From Fidelibacterota bacterium (lineage in GTDB: Bacteria; Fidelibacterota; UBA2242; JAFGTP01), in NCBI GenBank assembly GCA_021734005.1, contig JAIPJV010000009.1:1-18607 (forward strand): a DNA stretch of 18,607 nt. Reading direction: 5' to 3'. The notes under the pieces are model-generated. The model was not told the origin of the DNA. It did not search any database and saw only the letters and a list, made by a program, of their open reading frames with translations. Of this stretch, positions 14,699-18,607 are shown in pieces. The position numbers and the translations under genes are program-made. The first letter of the stretch is position 1; every line of letters begins with the position of its first letter.

Positions 14699-16708
14699 TT
14701 AATCACGAACCAGTTCATCAAGCAGATCGTCATCAGCAATATTTGGTAGAGTAATGTGCCCTTTATTTTCATTATCTTTGTTCCATTTTTTGACAGTTGC
14801 CACTGCATTTTCATTTCTTGCCCAGCTGCGTCGGGCAACTCCACCCATTACATCCCAGGAAAGACCTTTTTTAATGACTTCATCCGCTTTTTTACTGCCG
14901 TCCAGAAGAATAGCATTCCCTCCATTACTGGCATTTCCGATTCCAACTCCTCCTCCATTAGATAAGACCACCAGGGTCATACCGCGAGCAATATTGCCGC
15001 CAAAACATTGCACAGACATATCAGCAGTAGTTCGCGAGCCATCATAGATATTAGCCGTTTCCCGGAATGGTGAATCCGTACCACCTGTATCATGATGATC
15101 GCGCCCCAGTAGTACCGGACCTATTTCACCATCCCGCACCATCTGATTAAATTTCAGAGCAATCTTAACCCGTCCCTCTTCGTCTGTATATAGAATGCGG
15201 GCTTTTGTTCCTACCACTAATTCATATTCATCAGCCCTTGCAATCCAGTGATGATTATCGCGATGGAGCGAACTGATTCCAGGATCAATATTTTCCAGAG
15301 CTGCCTGGTCTGTTTTTTTGAGATCCTCATCTTTACGACTCAAGCAAACCCAGCGAAAAGGACCAAAACCACGGTCAAAACAAACTGGCCCCATAATATC
15401 TTCTACATAGGATGGCCAAATAAACCCATCGTCAGTATTAGTCTTATTAGCAGCGATCTCCTTGACACCTGCGTCAAATACTGAGGCCATGAATTTGTTA
15501 CCATAATCCCAAAAGTATCCACCTTTATCTGTCAATCTTTTTAGAACTTTAAAATGGCGGAGCAGAGATTCATTGACCAGCTTACGAAATTTTTCAGGAT
15601 CCTCTTTGAGAATTGTGCGGCCTTCCTGGAAACTAACACCTGCTGGAGTATAGCCTCCTGAATAGACAGCATGACAGGAGGTTTGATCTGAGATGAGCTC
15701 CACCCTAATATTTTTTTCATCAATGTATTCCAGCAGATCAACTATATTACCATGATAGCCAATCGAGACAGCTTCACCTTTCTGCTTGTATTCCTGCATC
15801 CAACTGGCAATTTCATCCAGATCATCAGATGCTTTACTCAACCAGCCCTGTTCATAGCGGGTTTTTATCCGGCTTTCATCAACTTCAGCAATAACTCCGA
15901 TGCCGCCGGCTATTTCTATGGCTTTAGCCTGGGCGCCGGACATTCCGCCCAATCCGGAAGTGACGTAATAAACACCTTCCAGATCCTGGTTTTCAGGAAT
16001 TCCGAGATATTTGCGGCCAGCATTTAGCACAGTAATATAAGTACCATGAACAATTCCCTGAGGGCCGATATACATCCAGCCACCAGCTGTCATCTGACCA
16101 TAATTAGAACACCCAAGGGCAGCAAGTTTGTCGAAATTCTCCTGATTATCCCATTTTCCAACCATTAAGCCATTTGTTGAGATGACCAGAGGCGCTTTTT
16201 TACTGCTAGGGAAAATCCCAACAGGATGACCGGAGCTGACTACTAGTGTTTGATCTTCTTTAATGTTCTCCAGATATTTTTTAATCAGCCGGTATTGCAT
16301 CCAATTCTGACAAACCTGGCCGGTTTCACCATAAGTGACTAATTCATAAGGATAAAGGGCTACATCAAAATCCAGATTATTGTCAATATTGACCTGAAGA
16401 GCTCGCGCCGGTAAGATTCCTTTATATTCATCAACTGGTTTTCCATAGATATTTCCGTCTTTCGGCCGATAGCGATAACCATAGATACGTCCTTTTTCGC
16501 CTAATTCATCCAGAAATTCCGGAGCCAGTTTTTCATGTAATTTTTCAGGCACATAGCGCAGAGCATTTTTCAAGGCCAGTTTTGTTTCTGATTTGCTCAA
16601 ATTATAACCCCGGGTTGGTGCCCGGCGAATGCCATCTTTAAATTTTGTTTTTTTAGGTAATTTTTCTGAAAGTTTAAATTGTGTGGGTTTTGATCTCATC
16701 TTGTTCAT
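14699..16708 (-). CDS. hutU: Urocanate hydratase, long form
   Basis: A 669-residue enzyme that hydrates urocanate to 4-imidazolone-5-propionate using tightly bound NAD+ as electrophile. Clear family blocks include YGETGQVCQNWMQYRLI (126-142), SSGHPVGIFPS (158-168), GQMTAGGWMYIGPQGIVHGT (204-223), the NAD-binding TSGLGGMSGAQ (250-260) and ISDQTSCHAVYSGGYTPAG (339-357). The likely active-site cysteine is Cys455 in FGPFRWVCLS. The C-terminal part contains ANIYDGSRTTADMSVQC and GNASNGGNAI. The length is about 110 residues more than the usual bacterial HutU (about 555) and close to the animal-type enzyme (about 676). The start has GAGGAG at 16715-16720; an alternative ATG is four codons in. HutH and HutI are not adjacent here. 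Confidence 0.95.
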   Translation of the reverse strand: MNKMRSKPTQFKLSEKLPKKTKFKDGIRRAPTRGYNLSKSETKLALKNALRYVPEKLHEKLAPEFLDELGEKGRIYGYRYRPKDGNIYGKPVDEYKGILPARALQVNIDNNLDFDVALYPYELVTYGETGQVCQNWMQYRLIKKYLENIKEDQTLVVSSGHPVGIFPSSKKAPLVISTNGLMVGKWDNQENFDKLAALGCSNYGQMTAGGWMYIGPQGIVHGTYITVLNAGRKYLGIPENQDLEGVYYVTSGLGGMSGAQAKAIEIAGGIGVIAEVDESRIKTRYEQGWLSKASDDLDEIASWMQEYKQKGEAVSIGYHGNIVDLLEYIDEKNIRVELISDQTSCHAVYSGGYTPAGVSFQEGRTILKEDPEKFRKLVNESLLRHFKVLKRLTDKGGYFWDYGNKFMASVFDAGVKEIAANKTNTDDGFIWPSYVEDIMGPVCFDRGFGPFRWVCLSRKDEDLKKTDQAALENIDPGISSLHRDNHHWIARADEYELVVGTKARILYTDEEGRVKIALKFNQMVRDGEIGPVLLGRDHHDTGGTDSPFRETANIYDGSRTTADMSVQCFGGNIARGMTLVVLSNGGGVGIGNASNGGNAILLDGSKKADEVIKKGLSWDVMGGVARRSWARNENAVATVKKWNKDNENKGHITLPNIADDDLLDELVRD

Positions 16709-16997
16709 ACCCCTCTCCTCTTTTAATTATTCAGACGCTGTGTTAATTTCAATGATTCATGATGAAAAATCAAATTGTAATTTATATAATTTTGCTAAAT
16801 TGGGATATAATAGAAAAAGACTGTTCACCGTTTACAATGGTAAATGAGGTCTATAATATTTAATAATCTCCGTACTAGTTAAAAACACTAAAAGTCTTGA
16901 AGGTATTATCAATAGAGACAATTATTTGGCTAAAAATTATAGTGAAATCTGAGGGGAAAGAATTAAAAAAAATATGCAACATTATTTTTTATTAAGC
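16709..16997. other. Divergent intergenic region between hutU and the 6S RNA
   Basis: About 290 nt of AT-rich DNA that must hold the hutU promoter on the minus strand. I see no convincing -35/-10 pair for it; TTGTAA near 16834-16839 with TATTAT near 16809-16814 has 19-nt spacing and is weak. A small hairpin TTTAC-AATG-GTAAA occurs at 16831-16844. An isolated TATAAT at 16806-16811 (plus) lacks a -35. A 72-codon frame across 16629-16847 overlaps hutU antisense and is not a gene. Confidence 0.4.
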
Positions 16998-17026
16998 TTG
17001 ACGATGGTAAAAAATCAAATTAAATT
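16998..17026 (+). promoter_or_regulatory. Promoter of the 6S RNA gene
   Basis: TTGACG (16998-17003), 17 nt, then TAAATT (17021-17026). The predicted start is near 17033, a few bases before the structured RNA. The -35 matches at 5/6, the -10 at 4/6, with ideal spacing and position. Confidence 0.5.
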
Positions 17027-17039
17027 GTTTTAGAAGATT

Positions 17040-17216
17040 TTTGAGAATTGATACCTGTAGTAGTAACGGTGATTAGTGGAGCCAACACCATACAATAGGG
17101 AACTGTCCTCCACATAGGAAAAACAAGCCTCCTTTGAGTGGAAGTTTGCCCTATTTGGGAGGTTCCCACTGTTATATCCAGGACTCCATATAATTGCCCT
17201 GCTGCTACAGGTTTTC
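17040..17216 (+). ncRNA. ssrS: 6S RNA
   Basis: 6S RNA binds sigma70-RNA polymerase by mimicking an open promoter. The fold was read by hand. The closing stem pairs 17053-17065 with 17200-17212 (13 bp, two G-U). It continues with 17068-17081 pairing 17184-17198, including GTGGAG with CTCCAT. A large asymmetric central bubble follows, 17084-17093 on the left and 17156-17180 on the right. The right side carries the small hairpin GGGA-GGT-TCCC (17157-17167). The upper arm pairs AATAGGG (17094-17100) with CCCTATT (17149-17155), then AACT/AGTT, TCCAC/GTGGA and an AGGA/TCCT cap. The bubble's left strand, GAGCC followed by CATAC, resembles E. coli 6S (GAGCC...CATAC). All G-U pairs are valid only on the plus strand. 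TTTTCTTTATTTT follows as terminator. Exact ends are estimated. Confidence 0.82.
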
Positions 17217-17217
17217 T

Positions 17218-17808
17218 TTATTTTATTTCAATTTCAAGGCCGTCAATTAATTTTAATTTTTCTAAAAAAGTATCAATTTTTTTTACAGGCAGATCTACTT
17301 CGATAACAGCCCCATCAGTTGTATAATCCTGTTCGAAATCCACCTGCTGAATTTGTAGATTTTTCAGCAATATCGGGTAACTTTTATGAGGAACAAATAA
17401 TTGTATTTTTTTCTTTTTAACAAATTTTTTGACACCGGCTTTATCCAGAGTTTTTCCCGCTGTGCCTCCGTAAGCCCGGATCAAGCCACCAACTCCAAGA
17501 TTTATGCCTCCGTAATAGCGAACGACAACACACAAAGTATTAACCAGGTCACGGCCTTCAATCGCCGATTCTATAGGTGGTCCGGAAGAGCGGGCAGGCT
17601 CACCATCATCAGAATTATATGATAATACTTCATTTTCTCCCAGAATCCGATAAGCTGGACAGACATGGGTGGCTTTGTAATGCTCTTTTTCAATTTTTTC
17701 TATGTAATCTTCTGCTTTTTCTCGTGATTTGACAGGATAGCAATAGCCAATAAAGCGGGACTTGTTTATTTTTTGTTCAAATTGTGCTGACCGGGCCACG
17801 CGTTTCAT
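17218..17808 (-). CDS. yigZ: YigZ/IMPACT (UPF0029) family protein
   Basis: A 196-residue protein. The IMPACT signature is intact: ATHVCPAYR (46-54), SDDGEPARSSGPPI (66-79) and VVVRYYGGINLGVGGLIRAYG (93-113). The C-terminal part (about 135-196) matches the extra ferredoxin-like domain of bacterial YigZ. The length fits the family (about 200). Its molecular role in bacteria is unclear; eukaryotic IMPACT binds GCN1 and tunes translation stress signalling. It starts 10 nt after the preceding gene on the same strand with only a weak ribosome binding site, so it is probably read from the same transcript. Its stop abuts the 3' end of the convergent 6S RNA. Confidence 0.9.
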   Translation of the reverse strand: MKRVARSAQFEQKINKSRFIGYCYPVKSREKAEDYIEKIEKEHYKATHVCPAYRILGENEVLSYNSDDGEPARSSGPPIESAIEGRDLVNTLCVVVRYYGGINLGVGGLIRAYGGTAGKTLDKAGVKKFVKKKKIQLFVPHKSYPILLKNLQIQQVDFEQDYTTDGAVIEVDLPVKKIDTFLEKLKLIDGLEIEIK

Positions 17809-17818
17809 ATAATTCTCA

Positions 17819-18607
17819 TTAATGCATGATTGTCACTTTTTTGCTATTTGAGCCACTTTCAGTTTTGCATTGTAAAATATAAATTCCGGAAGATATCTCC
17901 GGTCGAATATAGAAATCATATATTTGTGAAGTTTCCAGTTCTCTATCTAATGTATATTTTTCCTCAACAACTTTGCGGCCGAGCAGATCATAGAGAATTA
18001 ACTTAAAATTTTCATTGCGGACATCAGCTAGAACTTCAACAGAGAAACGGTCACTATTTTGAGTATCAAGTGGATTGGGATAGAGATTGAGAATTTCTGT
18101 AGCAATAGCCGGTTTTTCTCGCTCTGAAACAGTAAAATTAAAATCCATGGATTTCTGCAAAGTTGAATTCGTCATATAAACGATCAATGTATCCTGGGAA
18201 GAAATTTCTCCAATAAAGGTATCCTGATAAAGATTAAACTCACTGGAAATATCATTAAATAATTGGTTATGAATCGTATAACCAGAAGTAAGGGAATCCT
18301 GATAGCTGCTATTTTTATCAACTCCTATATACTGGGATTGATCAAAAGTGAGTTGAAAACTTCGGGTTGCCCCCGGTGATACACTGGCTGTCAAATCCTG
18401 CTCTTTATTAAAAATTGGATGGTTGGTATAATCGATGCGGAGTTCAGGAAAATACTGCGCATCTTCACAAATAGAATAGCTCGGATTGTATCGGTTTCCT
18501 GTATAATAAATGGCTTGAAAGAATTGATTCCAGTGCCAGGCTAGAGAATGATCAGTCTCCTTTTGCAGTATACTTTCAAGAGCATCAATGGCGTGGTAGC
18601 CATCTTT
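17819..18607 (-). CDS. C-terminal part of a T9SS-secreted protein (5' end outside the window)
   Basis: The frame is open to the right edge: codons upstream of the apparent TTG start at 18394 continue without a stop, giving 262 visible residues. The last 90 form a type A sorting domain of the type IX secretion system: LYPNPLDT, FKLILYDLLGRKVVEEKY, SSGIYILQCK and the C-terminal SKKVTIMH. This tail is recognised for export across the outer membrane and then removed. The preceding 170 residues include an aromatic helical stretch (SLAWHWNQFFQAIYYTGNRYN) and then beta-rich sequence with PGATRSFQLTFD, perhaps an Ig-like or spacer domain. The effector part is outside the window, so the function cannot be named. 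Confidence 0.8.
   Translation of the reverse strand, partial: KDGYHAIDALESILQKETDHSLAWHWNQFFQAIYYTGNRYNPSYSICEDAQYFPELRIDYTNHPIFNKEQDLTASVSPGATRSFQLTFDQSQYIGVDKNSSYQDSLTSGYTIHNQLFNDISSEFNLYQDTFIGEISSQDTLIVYMTNSTLQKSMDFNFTVSEREKPAIATEILNLYPNPLDTQNSDRFSVEVLADVRNENFKLILYDLLGRKVVEEKYTLDRELETSQIYDFYIRPEISSGIYILQCKTESGSNSKKVTIMH

Noticed and set aside
16806..16811. Perfect TATAAT on the plus strand as a 6S promoter
   Set aside because: It has no -35 at 16-18 nt and lies over 240 nt before the RNA; the TTGACG/TAAATT pair at 16998-17026 is better placed.
17040..17216. Riboswitch or leader of a downstream gene
   Set aside because: The next gene downstream is on the opposite strand and ends here, so a cis-regulatory role is unlikely; the fold matches 6S RNA instead.

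Overview
The window is an AT-rich bacterial chromosome segment with no phage, plasmid or insertion-sequence genes. A type IX secretion sorting domain (right edge), an outer-membrane beta-barrel (left edge), FCB-style secreted proteins and AT-rich codon use point to a Gram-negative of the FCB superphylum (Bacteroidota / Ignavibacteria / Calditrichota / Marinimicrobia neighbourhood). The exact phylum cannot be fixed from this sequence alone.

Layout. 1-633: end of an outer-membrane beta-barrel. 864-1913: exported trypsin-like serine protease with its own promoter. 1950-3452 (-): exported transglutaminase-like cysteine protease with a charged Pro/Lys/Glu linker. 3713-4853 (-): mgsA (methylglyoxal synthase) followed by a DUF554 membrane protein. 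4854-5351: non-coding, with a hairpin-rich GC-richer half and a 102-nt nested inverted repeat. 5352-10536 (+): a four-gene run of WbpE-like aminotransferase, WbpD-like acetyltransferase, CHASE2-adenylate cyclase and SH3-M48 protease. 10685-10757: tRNA-Lys(TTT) with its own promoter and a strong terminator. 10933-13057: a stress operon of ECF sigma factor, zinc-type anti-sigma factor and two Spy/CpxP-like periplasmic proteins. It is bounded by a sigmaE-like promoter and an intrinsic terminator. 13058-13630: non-coding, with an array of five short hairpins. 13631-16708 (-): a histidine-degradation pair, long-form urocanase (hutU) then a HutG-like arginase-family enzyme. 17040-17216 (+): a structured RNA that I identify as 6S RNA (ssrS). 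17218-18607 (-): a YigZ/IMPACT protein downstream of a truncated T9SS-exported protein.

How the parts fit. The sigma/anti-sigma/Spy operon looks like an envelope-stress or metal-stress circuit that controls itself: the promoter ahead of the sigma gene matches the E. coli sigmaE pattern. The sugar genes make a diacetamido-uronic acid precursor for surface polysaccharide, and a membrane cAMP-signalling protein and an envelope protease follow in the same direction. The two hut genes carry out histidine catabolism (urocanate to imidazolonepropionate, and probably formiminoglutamate to glutamate). HutH and HutI are not in the window.

The most notable non-coding finds are the 6S RNA, the hairpin array at 13259-13416 and the nested inverted repeat at 5154-5255.
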